Of a stretch of 64,000 bases of DNA, positions 12,131 through 21,637 are shown in pieces. The notes under the pieces were generated by a model. It searched no databases. It saw nothing but the letters and a program-made list of their open reading frames with translations, and was not told the origin of the DNA. Both the position numbers and the translations under genes were made by a program. Within the stretch, counting starts at the first letter, position 1. Each line of letters starts with the position of its first letter. This DNA comes from Euptelea pleiosperma (Eukaryota > Streptophyta > Magnoliopsida > Ranunculales > Eupteleaceae), in assembly GCA_035048495.1 (NCBI GenBank), contig CM068541.1, positions 17,243,929 to 17,307,928 on the forward strand, written 5' to 3'.

Positions 12131-13316
12131 GAGAGAAGCGGTGAGTAAAGTTGAGGGGGCAACCAGAAAGGGGTGGGTTCATCTTTTACCATTTTTTGTC
12201 AAAAAAACTATTTTTTAATCAATTTTAAGAGTTGAGGGGCACCACTATTTTCACCCTTAATGTATCATTCATTTTATGGGTTACTTTACTCTTTTTCTCC
12301 CCCTTTTTGTGGGTTACTCCTTTCTCCCCTTTTGTCACAATTAACAAATGGTAGTCACTAGGATTTCATCAAAGGATGAGAACATGGATAAAGAAGTATA
12401 TACAATAGAATTAAAGTAAGAAAAACAATGAATTGCTGAAACAAGTAAATAGACAAGCATAGTAAATACATATCAAGTCTATGAACAAGTCAGTCAAGAA
12501 AAATGAGACAAAATCATATCATGAAATCACAATCACCATATCTCATTAATAAAAAAAACAAAGAGTTTTTTAGTAAATAGTTATTTATAAGAAAAATAGG
12601 CTAACAACTCAATACACCCCATATCTTCTTAGAAGACCTAAACACTATTTTGGGTTAACTGAACTCAAACCTCCTCTAGACTGCATGTCCATATCAACCT
12701 CATCGCACGAACTTGATAAATCATCAGCATCTCCCGATTTATTAGCGATAGATTGTCTAACACTAGTTCTAGGAAATCGTGAAGAATGGTCTCTAGTGAC
12801 AAATCGGAAGATGAACCAGAAGGTCTGGTGGAGGCGATGCACCTATCTAGCGAAAGTAATGCCTGAGTTGCACCTGAAGTCTTTTAAACTCGTAGGTAGA
12901 TGATTGTTGTAAAAAATACATGCAATTCCTCAAATCATCCACATATGATCATAAAGGCTTCACATCCTTGTGCAAACTATTCTTGCATGGAAATGAAATC
13001 ATCATGTACATCCTATAGAGAATCTACTAATAGATCCAAAATCGATGTTGAAGGATATGACAAAGTAGCTCTCCTAGCAGAAAATAAAGCACACGAATCC
13101 TCATGAGGGTGAGGAGACCGAGATCCAGAACCTTTACTGTTTGAATGAGTTGAATCACATTACTGTAGTAGGGTCAAACTCCTTCTCAAAGTGATCAACC
13201 ACATGGTAATCAATCCATGGATTTTTATCTGCGTTTTCGACCATAAGCACAACAAAAGAGAGAAAGTGGACCAAGAATCCATAACCAAGCAAGAAAACAA
13301 TAAAAAATGTGATGGA
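12131..13316. other. Unassigned sequence, no gene recognised
   Basis: Short overlapping ORFs on both strands (12645-12842 minus, 12685-12903 plus, 12900-13106 plus, 13160-13396 minus) encode no domain I recognise. The minus strand has a Ser/Asp-rich stretch (DDLSSSCDEVDMD at about 12700) that looks like a decayed coding region, possibly an old transposon. This is the left half of the locus into which the nested block at 13317-44374 inserted; the right half is 44380-44792. Confidence 0.4.
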
Positions 13317-13832
13317 TGTAAAGAATAATTTCTTATTCTAGTTTTGGCAAAGATTCCGTGTGACATAAATATTATTGTAACCATTCCTACGAGCACCAGT
13401 GTAGCATCGAAGATGTCGTGGTACGCATTCTTCGCTGACTATGTGAAGACTAAAAGACGAAGATCACAAGAATCACATGGTTGACGACTTGAGTCATTTG
13501 AGTAACTGCTATTCGCCTGTTGAAGATCGTGTCCGCTCGCATAGGAAGGTAAGTGACTTAGTGACCATAGGAATAGGTGATTAAAATATTGTTAATGGTT
13601 GTACTAAGCCTAAGGACTAACCCAAGTTAAATTCGTGCTCAAAGAAATAGAAATATTGACTAAGGGAAGTCCAATCGATTGGAGACCACTCTATAATTGA
13701 GTGGATTCTCTGAGTACAATCGATTTGACTCTATGAGACAGAACCTTCCCTGAGTACAATGAATTGGAGTTTACTCTACAATTGATTGGACCAGTCCGAT
13801 CAATTCGACTCTCTGCATACAATCAATTGGAC
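13317..13832 (+). mobile_element. Family-C solo LTR, left part
   Basis: Begins TGTAAAGAATAATTTCTTAT and continues after the outer element at 43317-44374. It matches copies at 44793-45702 and 52151-53355. It contains part of an array of the palindrome CAATCGATTG and variants. Flanking pentamers of the whole solo LTR are ATGGA (13312-13316) and AGGGA (44375-44379), four of five identical. Intact length without the insert is about 1.57 kb. Confidence 0.8.
13828..13832. repeat. Target-site duplication of the outer element, left
   Basis: TGGAC immediately before the 5' LTR, repeated as TGGAC at 43312-43316 immediately after the 3' LTR. Confidence 0.9.
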
Positions 13833-14727
13833 TGATATTCGCTCAAAAGTGCTTATTTTAAACAATTATCCTTTTAGCGTTATCGCATTCTCCTACGTAA
13901 AATGCTCTATTTATTTACTTTTCTACGTAAGAGTCTCTTCTATTGCGTAGAACACACTTTTCTGAACGAAATAGTATGTTTGCATGCATTAAATACATTT
14001 TTAGAAGTCCAGATATAAAGCCATTCTGATTAAGTCTCATTACGCGCTTCTTCTGTTGTAGGAAACCTTGAGTGGATGATTCTCGAGACTTGCGGGCCGA
14101 AATCGATCATGAAAGCTTATTATCAAAGCTTAAAAAGCCCACTGGCTATGACTAGAAGATATGGGCCAAATATGGGCTAAACAAGATGATCGAAGAGCTG
14201 ACCCAAAGAACGAAGACAGCGGGAGAGTCAATGACCAAGAGACGGATCAAAGCGTTTAAAGCCGCATGAATCAACAAGAAATGATGGTCTGCTCTACTGG
14301 TAAAGCGTAAGGAGCGACATAATGAAGACCAGGGTTCTGGACCCTTTGCCAGCTCTTTTCTCTGTATTTTCTAGTATTTTCTCTCTCATCTCTCATAATT
14401 CTCTCTCTCTCCTCTCCACTTCAACCAGTCGATCATCTGATCAACCGTCCGGTCATTCTCACCACATGAATTCTCCCCCGTCACCCATCTAATCCCTCGC
14501 TAGGCCAATCATCATCTATCCATGCCCTCAATTCAACCATCTGATCAACCAATTGGCCATCAAATTGATCAATCGATCATCCGATCTCTCCACTCTCAAA
14601 ATTTAGCCATTGGATCCCCTTGATCTCATCGGCTCATCATTCGATCGGTCGATCACCATCATCTCAACCCTTGATCACCACGGCCTATGATCATCCCATT
14701 TGCATGTACCCCACTCGGAGACATTTA

Positions 14728-15034
14728 GGCTGTGTTTGATTACACAAAATGTTTTCCTGAGAAAATACATCTGTGATATACCTTAAATGGCTGATTGATG
14801 GCAACTAAGAACACATATTTCAATCGCGCGAGAAAATAAAGGTGTATTCTTAGGTGAAAATAAATTCTCACCTATTTGGATGGGAAATGAATTCCGGGTT
14901 TAGTAGGAAAGATCAACCAGATTTAAGTGGCTTGTTGGGGAAAATTATACAAATTTTTACTAGCTATCTAACAATGGACAGTTGTGTTTTCCTTGGGAAA
15001 ATGTAATTTTCTAACTGGGTAATCAAACGGGGCC
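14728..15034. mobile_element. Tourist-like MITE inside the 5' LTR
   Basis: 307 bp with inverted ends GGCTGTGTTTGATTAC and GTAATCAAACGGGGCC, flanked by TTA on both sides (14725-14727 and 15035-15037). TTA/TAA duplications and a G-rich TGTTTGAT end are typical of the PIF/Harbinger (Tourist) superfamily. Homologous copies lie at 41138-41445 and 47208-47499. It is absent from the family-A solo LTR at 8439-11294. Confidence 0.85.
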
Positions 15035-15110
15035 TTAGATTTATTCTCCGCCATGGAGGAAATCTCTTTGGATCTTGATCCAATGGTTGAGGCAAGATGA
15101 GCCTCACACG

Positions 15111-15117
15111 TATTTAA
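15111..15117 (+). promoter_or_regulatory. TATA-like box of the outer element 5' LTR
   Basis: TATTTAAGG in a CACACGTATTTAAGGAGG context just upstream of the pyrimidine-rich leader; the 3' LTR has ATATTTAAGG at the same place (about 41521). Its place before a long leader fits the start of the R region, but this is inferred. Confidence 0.4.
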
Positions 15118-15290
15118 GGAGGAGAGGCCGAAACCTAAAGTTGGCCCTCTCTCCTCCTCTTCCTTTTCCCTTCTCTTCCTTCTCTTCTTCCTTCCTCTTC
15201 CTCTTCTCTTCCGGCGGGTTCCTCCGGCAAGCTGGTGCAGCACAGCACCCCCATTCTCACCGTCTTCTTCTTCTTCTTGGTCTTCTCCCA

Positions 15291-16109
15291 CCGGAGTTGC
15301 AAGCCTGCAACTCCGGCCGCTAGCTGCTGCTGCTCCTTGCTGCCGGAAAATAGCACCAACTCTATCTCATTCACTGGCGTGCAGCACAACACCCCCATTC
15401 TCACCGTCTTCTTCTTCTTCTTCTTACAACAAGAACTACAGCCCTTCACTCCAGCAAAGACCATCGAAGTGCATGCAATACACAAACGATTCTGGTTCTC
15501 TCCACCATTTGTGTCCTCTCCACGCCATCAATGCCGGTGAACACCTCGCCTGCGCATCCCACTTGCTGCCTCTCCAACCCAGCCACCATATGGTAGGTAT
15601 TCCTCTCCTCTTCTCCAACTCTTCTTTTTCTTCTCCTTCTTCGCCTTTTTCTCCTTCTTCTTCCACTTCCTACTCGCCGGAGTTGCCACCTGCAACTTCC
15701 GGCCACCACTACCACTTGCCACCATCTCCTTTATTCCACCATCACCGTAGATAGCCACCACTGTCAACATCACCATCCCAACGCCTCCATCCTCATTACC
15801 AAGGCTTGCCGAAGTTGCATGTGTGCAATTCCAGCATCTTCTTCTTCCATAGCCACCTGCTACCACCGTCAGCCTCTCCAATCACTGTCGGAGTTGCTGG
15901 TTTGCAACTCCGGCCCAAAGTTGCTACAACTTGGCCTACTTCTCCCCTCTCTAGGTGCGCCTGTAACCTGCTCATCTACAAACGTCAACTCCAAAACCAG
16001 TCCGCAGAACCACCTTCTCCTTCTCCGTCTTCTTCTTCTTCTCCTTCACGCTCTCAGCCACCACGTCACCAAAACCACTACCACTTCACGGCCTGCAAGT
16101 GCAGGCCGT
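15291..16109. repeat. Four hairpins, three sharing one stem, in the 5' LTR
   Basis: Inverted repeats lie at 15291-15316 (CCGGAGTTGCA, 4-base loop, perfect inverse), 15677-15702 (same stem, one extra base), 15889-15912 (CGGAGTTGC, 6-base loop, perfect inverse) and 16088-16109 (ACGGCCTGCA, AG, perfect inverse). The 3' LTR has counterparts at 41728-41753, 42122-42147, 42334-42357 and 42530-42551 with a few changes. They lie in the predicted transcribed leader, so they could fold in RNA. Confidence 0.75.
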
Positions 16110-16401
16110 TGCCGCCTCCTTCTTCATCGTCTTTCCCCTCCAAGAAAGCCACCAAAGTCACCATGGCCTCACTTGGCCCATTTTCGTGGTCATCCCATTC
16201 TCGGGATGATTCACTCAAGATAAGTTCAAAAAAAAATCTTTCTCTCTTCTCTTTCTCTCTCTACCATTTTCTTTCTCTCTTTATCACTTTCTCTCTCTTC
16301 TCTAGGTTTTCTCTCTAGAACCTTCACTTTCTCTCTACTTTCCCTCTCTAGATCTCAATCTTTCTCTCTCTAGGTTTCATCCTCTAGTTCCTCTATCTAA
16401 G

Positions 16402-16791
16402 GTGAGTTTCTCTCTCTACCATGTTCTCTCTCATCCCTTTGTTTCTCTATTTAGGACTAGGTCTCTCATTTTCTCTCTCTAAATCCTCCCTTTCTCTCTA
16501 ATTTTCATGCTTTCTAGTTAGGTTGTCTTGCTATTTTATGATTGTATGCACATTTGATAAATCAATAAAGCAATTTGATTATTATGTTTTTGTGTTTTTC
16601 AGTGCATCTTAATCTAGAAATTGTCACTAAAATCATGTTTTCAATCTCCTATAATCACCACTCTCACCTCTCTGTCAATTTTCTATAGAAATTATGTTAT
16701 CTTATGTTCTCTTTTGCACTAACCCGACTAATCCCGAGTGCGGATCGAAATCCGGCATGAATCTATATGCTAGAATATCTTATTTTTGCAG
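16402..16791 (+). other. Possible leader intron in the 5' LTR
   Basis: AAG/GTGAGT at 16402 and a T-rich TTATTTTTGCAG/G ending at 16791 would form a 390-bp GT-AG intron. Equivalent sites occur in the 3' LTR (42839-43231) and in the solo LTR (10666-11216). The stretch contains the AATAAA at 16564-16569. This is a prediction from motifs only. Confidence 0.35.
16564..16569 (+). terminator. Putative poly(A) signal of the LTR
   Basis: AATAAA in a conserved context, also at 10984-10989 and 43004-43009. In the 3' LTR copy it would end the element's transcript. Confidence 0.45.
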
Positions 16792-16873
16792 GATTAAGAA
16801 CCGGATCAATTACAAATCTTGTTGAAATTAGGGTTTCCGTAACCAACGACGTGGGAAAAATCTTACTTCCAAA

Positions 16874-16887
16874 TGGCGCCGTTGCCG
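16874..16887 (+). other. Primer-binding site, tRNA-Asp type
   Basis: TGGCGCCGTTGCCG, two bases after the 5' LTR, is complementary to the last 14 bases (with CCA) of plant tRNA-Asp(GTC). Athila-lineage elements are known to use tRNA-Asp. The match ends after 14 bases. Confidence 0.85.
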
Positions 16888-18606
16888 CTCGGGTGTACGG
16901 GAGTGCGAAAAAGGACGTAAAGACGAAATTGGAAAGTTGTTGAAGCGGAAAGCTGCTCAATTTGGACAGCCTGACCTTTTCGAAAAACTTTCTATTTTTG
17001 GTTTTTAGTGATTTTTAGTAGTTTTTTAAATTACTATTTTTAATGCATCGGAAGGCAGAGTGCAAGGTTGTAATAATTTAGGAATTTTACTGCTTTCTAA
17101 ATAATTGCTAGATCTTGTTCTAGGGTTTTTTAGAAACCCTTGATTAAGTGGAAAATACCAAAAAAATCAAAAATCAAAAATTCAAAAAAATTAGGGTTTT
17201 TATTTCTTGCTTTTTTAGATAGATTCTAGGATTTTCTATTTTTTGATAGTTTCCAGACACATCGGCATCTCGAAATTAGGGTTCCCTTTTTAAGGACATT
17301 CCAATTTTGGAGAGAGTCTATTTATAGATATTCTCTAACTTTGAAAAATTCTAAAATAGGAGATCTTCTAATTTGAAAAGATTTCCTCAATTTGGGAAAT
17401 TTCCAAAATAGACGGGATTTTAAATCTTCATTGTATTTGGAAGGTTTCCTTATCTGAGAACATTGGAAAAGAGAAAATTTTGAATCCAAATTCGAAAATT
17501 TCTATTCTCAACTTCGAACCATAATTGGAAACAAGTCTATTACCAGCTAAAATCAATGCGTGTTTCGTGAAACCCTAATAGCCGGTCAAACCTTCCAATA
17601 AATATCCCACAACCCTAGACCTAATCTAACCATTGAGTGCAGGAACACGATCCAGTGTGGGTAGGGAGCAAAAGCTCAAAGAGGTGGAGTCGAACCCAAG
17701 CCCATTTGGATACCCCACCCTAACCCACAGAGGCGACCCCGTGGCGTGGCCCACGGGAGGTAAGTCCCTATCCTCGCCTTGAGTGTGATACGGTGTTATT
17801 GGGTGCATCATTGCTGCTTGTCTATTGACTTTCGCCTATATATTATTCGACTTGCGTGGCGTGGTCGTTAATCAATCAACTCTAAGAGAGTAGACCCAGC
17901 TCCAAAATTGAAACTAGTGGGATTTCATCACCCACCTCATCATTCCAATTGATTTGATCCCAAGGCTCCATTTAATTAAAAAGAATCAAGAAATAGAGCC
18001 AATTAGCCCGGTGTTCAAGAAAAAATCCACACAAAGCGAACCTGCTTAACATCCAATTGAAGTAAGACCACGAGCACGGGTCCTTGTTATCTAACACACC
18101 CATAAGTTCCTGTTACTCAAGTACACTGAGCTCGACGTGGCATCTTGGACTGTTCGGCGGTTAGTTGCGTGTGGACTAGAAACACGCACTAACCCTAGCT
18201 TAACCCGAGGGAACACTCTTCTTAAATACTTGACCAATCTGGTTAGTCTGGGACGTACTTAAGACAGCCATTGTGCCGCACGTCTGTCTAGGCTTCGGAT
18301 TGCCTTGTTGTTGACTAGAGTTAGTACTAAAGGATTCGCTTTGAAGAGTGTAGCCTGGTGAGAACCTCTGAGTGCAAACAGTTAGTCCGGTGGTTAAAAG
18401 ATAAACCAGTGGTCCGCCCACTATCATAATCTACTCTAGACTCAAAACTAACAAGATAATGCCTAAAATATATCCTGATTGTTTAGAATACGATTATCTG
18501 TGCTTGGTGTGCATCATATATTACTAGGATAGTGTTCCCCTTTGGCAACTTTTTGCCAAGTCTAGGGCTCGCTTTTTAAGCGTATGTCGGTTTGGACATG
18601 TCCTAT
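16888..18606 (+). other. Leader region of the outer element
   Basis: About 1.7 kb between the primer site and the nested insertion. No reading frame with a recognisable domain; many stops in all frames. It is A+T-rich at 16980-17560, then mixed. In an Athila-type element this would hold the 5' UTR and start of gag, but the first plausible ATG of the surviving ORF lies beyond the nested insertion, at 36483. Confidence 0.5.
18602..18606. repeat. Target-site duplication of the inner element, left
   Basis: CCTAT directly before the inner 5' LTR, repeated at 36424-36428 directly after the inner 3' LTR. Confidence 0.9.
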
Positions 18607-20760
18607 TGTAGACACCCCATTTTGGCACAATCTTCTATGGTCTCAAGCTTTTTCTTTTTTGGTCGAAGGATTACTTTACAAATCTCAACCCTTAGGATAT
18701 TCCTACCTAATCGTAGAGCCTTAATTAGAACCATCAACCACCCTTAGATAACACTTTTAGAACCCAAAACCATCATTAGGAAGCCCTATCATAAGTTATG
18801 AGAATTTAATCAAAGGTTTGACTTTTGTTGATAAATGATCAAAAATTACTTGTATCTTTGATTTTACCGTTAGATTTGATCAAAATCAAAAGTATTTATT
18901 TTTAACTCCTTTATTTTTTAAAAGAAAAGTGATTTCATTAAAATCTAATAGCTCAATCATAAGGTCATGGCTTTTGTTGGACTAATTTGTAAATGATCTC
19001 AATTTTTGATAGTTTGTGTGTCAATGAGATGTCTACCTTTGAAAAGTACTTTGTATGATCTTTCAAAATATTTTTGTCTTGTTAATTTTAGACTTAAAAT
19101 AAATATTTTATTAATGATTGATCAAAACTCTAGATGTATGGTCTTGATATGTGTAAATGTACCAAGGTTCATACATCATAACACACTTTGATGATATTAC
19201 TTAAGCTTATCCATCCAACTCACCAAATTCTCATATTTTTTCATTTTATCCACGCATTTTTTGTTTATTCTTCACACATAAATTTATTACAACTTTTTAA
19301 CTTTCTAGATTGCCCAACTTTTTCCTAACAAATTAAAAAATTCATTAACATATCCATATAGGACAAACTCCATTTTTACCCTTTTACCCACAAATGACTC
19401 AATTACCATTTCTCTTATTCTCAAACTACCCCAAATCCTTACTTTTCACTTATAAATACCCCCTCACTCCTTTTAGAAAGGGATCCCTTCAAGCCCTCTC
19501 TTTAGGCCTAAAAAAACTCTTGCAAAATAGTTTCTTAAGCTCTCCAAAAACCCTTAGAAACCTCAAAAATCCTCTAAAGACCATCTTATTTTAAGAGATT
19601 AAGTGAAAGGAGGAAGAACTTTTATTCTTGCTCACTTCATTTTTTTTTTTTTTCAAGAACAAGAAGAAGAGAAAGAAGAAGAAAGGCCAAGGAAAGAAGA
19701 ATGACCATTTACAAGGTACAATACAAACAACATAAGTTCTTTCTCTCTCTAACAATGTAACCACATAGGAAGGCTAAGCCACCCTACTTTATTTGTTCTT
19801 TTTCTTTTCTATCTAACTTCTATTTTATGCTTTGTTAGTTCTTTATTTTAGTTCTTTTTTCTTATTTTTTTTATGATTGTCTTTTTTTACTTTCTCTTTC
19901 TAGCAATGTAACCACATGGGAAGGCTATGTCACCCTATTCATTTCTTTTTCTTTATTTACCTTTTATTCTATTTACTTAGCTTTAGATTATTGTATGATT
20001 AGTTAGTTTTTTTACTTTAGTTTATCTTTCTTGCTTACCTTATGTTGTCTTTTTTAGTTTTTCTATCTAGCAATATAACCACATGGGAAGGCTATTCTTT
20101 TTTCTTTCTTTATTTATCTTTTATTCTATTTACTTAGCTCTATATTATTGCATGATTAGTTAGTTCTTTACTTTAGTTTGTCTTTCTTGCTTCCCTTATG
20201 TTGTCTTTTTTTACTTTCTCTCTCCAGTATATATGGAGAACCCAAAATACTTGCATAGTAGGGTATTCTCACATTTTTTTTTATGTTATCTCTTTTTCTC
20301 CCTAATATGTGGACAACCCGAAATGCGTGCATAGTAGGGTATTCCCATATTTTCTCTTATGTTCTCTTTTTTTCTCCATAATATGTGAAGAACCCGAAAT
20401 GCTTGCATAGTAAGGTATTCCCACATTTTCTTTTATGTTCTTTTATATGTAGATTCTTCATTTTCTTAAACGGTAACTTGAGAGGATGATTGAGGGTACA
20501 AGAGTAGGTAACTGTTTAAATACGGGTAAGTTGGGATGCTTAACACCTTCCCCAATTTATAAATGACTCACTTACCTAATGATCTCTCAAATAGTTAGTA
20601 GATCAATGGAGTCACTAATTTACATTTTGCTCATTTTAAAAAGGTATATCATTATCTATTTTCATACCCGGTGGCCAATCACACCGTTAAAAAAGGGTTG
20701 GTGGCGACTCCATAAGATTTGGCCTTTTTTGTGCTTCTAGAAAGATTGTGCTATCTCACA
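18607..20760 (+). repeat. 5' LTR of the inner Ogre-like element
   Basis: TG...CA ends. It holds a TATA box (TATAAATA, 19451-19458), three copies of an AACCACATGGGAAGGCT motif about 150 bp apart (about 19755-20095), three ~75-bp units with GCATAGTAGGGTATTC (about 20235-20445), and near its 3' end GTTGGTGGCGACTCCATAAG, a near-copy of the primer site that follows. Confidence 0.92.
19451..19458 (+). promoter_or_regulatory. TATA box of the inner 5' LTR
   Basis: TATAAATA followed by CCCCCTCACTCC; the same arrangement is at 35104-35111 in the 3' LTR. Confidence 0.6.
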
Positions 20761-20762
20761 GT

Positions 20763-20780
20763 TGGCGACTCCACTGGGGA
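20763..20780 (+). other. Primer-binding site of the inner element
   Basis: TGGCGACTCCACTGGGGA begins two bases after the LTR. Ogre/Tat elements are known to use tRNA-Arg; this 18-mer matches a tRNA-Arg 3' end only partly (TGGCGAC, then a discontinuous match), so the tRNA assignment is tentative. Confidence 0.55.
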
Positions 20781-21637
20781 AAAGGTCAAGCCAAAATTGG
20801 CTCTCTTGACTCTCAAGTTACCGATTTTATTGAACTTCTTTATATATTTTTTTTTTTTGGAATTAGTTTGTTTAATAGCTTAACATTGCATATATACATA
20901 TTGCTTGTTTGCACCTTTGATTTTCTAGTTTTTCTTATGTTACTTTATTATAATAAATTGGATCAAATGTTGCATGCTTATCACTCACTTCATATGCATC
21001 ATGTCATGTCCCAATACCTATTAGGAGAGATGCAAGTAAGCTTACGGCTAGAGGGTCGATACCCCTAGTGTCGGTGCTAAAAGCCCCAACCATATCATCA
21101 ACTAAAGATCCACTTGTGTCTTTGCACTTGTGGGGAGGTTTGAAGATATGGAGCCAAACCTTTTATAGATTCATATCCCAACCTCATGAGCATGTATGGA
21201 ATTAGTTAGTCCTATTCTATGATTAATTTTAGGATACAAGTGCAATCACATTGCCTCAACCCTTTACATGGTGTGTTTTATTATAGAAAAAAAAAATCAA
21301 AATTTCAACATTCTCTTAGGGTCTTTTTTGGGTTCATTTTTTTTTTTTTTGAAGTTGTGTATATAAAATTTTTAGGTTTAGGATCTTCTTTTTGTCCACG
21401 CTTCATGTTAGTTGTGTATAGAGTCCAATCTTCTTCATAACATCTATTCATCTTTCAAAAAAAAAAAATCTTTCATTTCATATCTTTACCAACTCTTTTA
21501 AGAATTTAATGTTTTCCTTCAAACATTTCATCAATCTTCTATTAAAAAAAAATCATCTTTTAGTTTTCTTAATGGTTTGTTTTCTAATAAAATTTATTCT
21601 CTCATCTTGCTTCTTTAGGGAGGAAGTGAAGGTTGTG
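20781..21637 (+). other. 5' untranslated region of the inner element
   Basis: A+T-rich leader with no domain in its ORFs. It ends in a pyrimidine tract with TTGCTTCTTTAG/G (about 21607-21619), which looks like a 3' splice site just before the ORF1 start. Confidence 0.5.

Larger units (their letters stand above)
13833..16871 (+). repeat. 5' LTR of the outer element (family A)
   Basis: 3,039 bp, TG...CA. In order it holds a TACGTA-rich start, a region rich in GATCGATC (14430-14680), a Tourist-like MITE (14728-15034), a TATA-like box (15111-15117), CT/TTC-rich leader sequence with four hairpins (15291-16109), a TCTCTCTCTA-rich tract (16235-16520), a donor-like AAG/GTGAGT (16402), AATAAA (16564) and a TTTTTGCAG acceptor-like site (16791). 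The Ser/Pro-rich ORFs on both strands at 14968-16318 are by-products of pyrimidine-rich DNA. Confidence 0.9.

Noticed and set aside
12645..13106. Coding exons of a host gene on either strand
   Set aside because: Frames are short, with no recognisable domain and no consistent splice pattern. It was left as unassigned.
14968..16318. Overlapping ORFs of 80-170 codons on both strands in the 5' LTR, repeated at 41498-42810
   Set aside because: They are Ser/Pro/Leu- or Arg/Lys/Glu-rich mirror translations of CT-rich DNA, have no domain and change length between the two LTRs.
16874..16887. A tRNA-Asp gene fragment
   Set aside because: Only the 3'-end complement is present, at the exact place of a primer-binding site; no cloverleaf can be formed.
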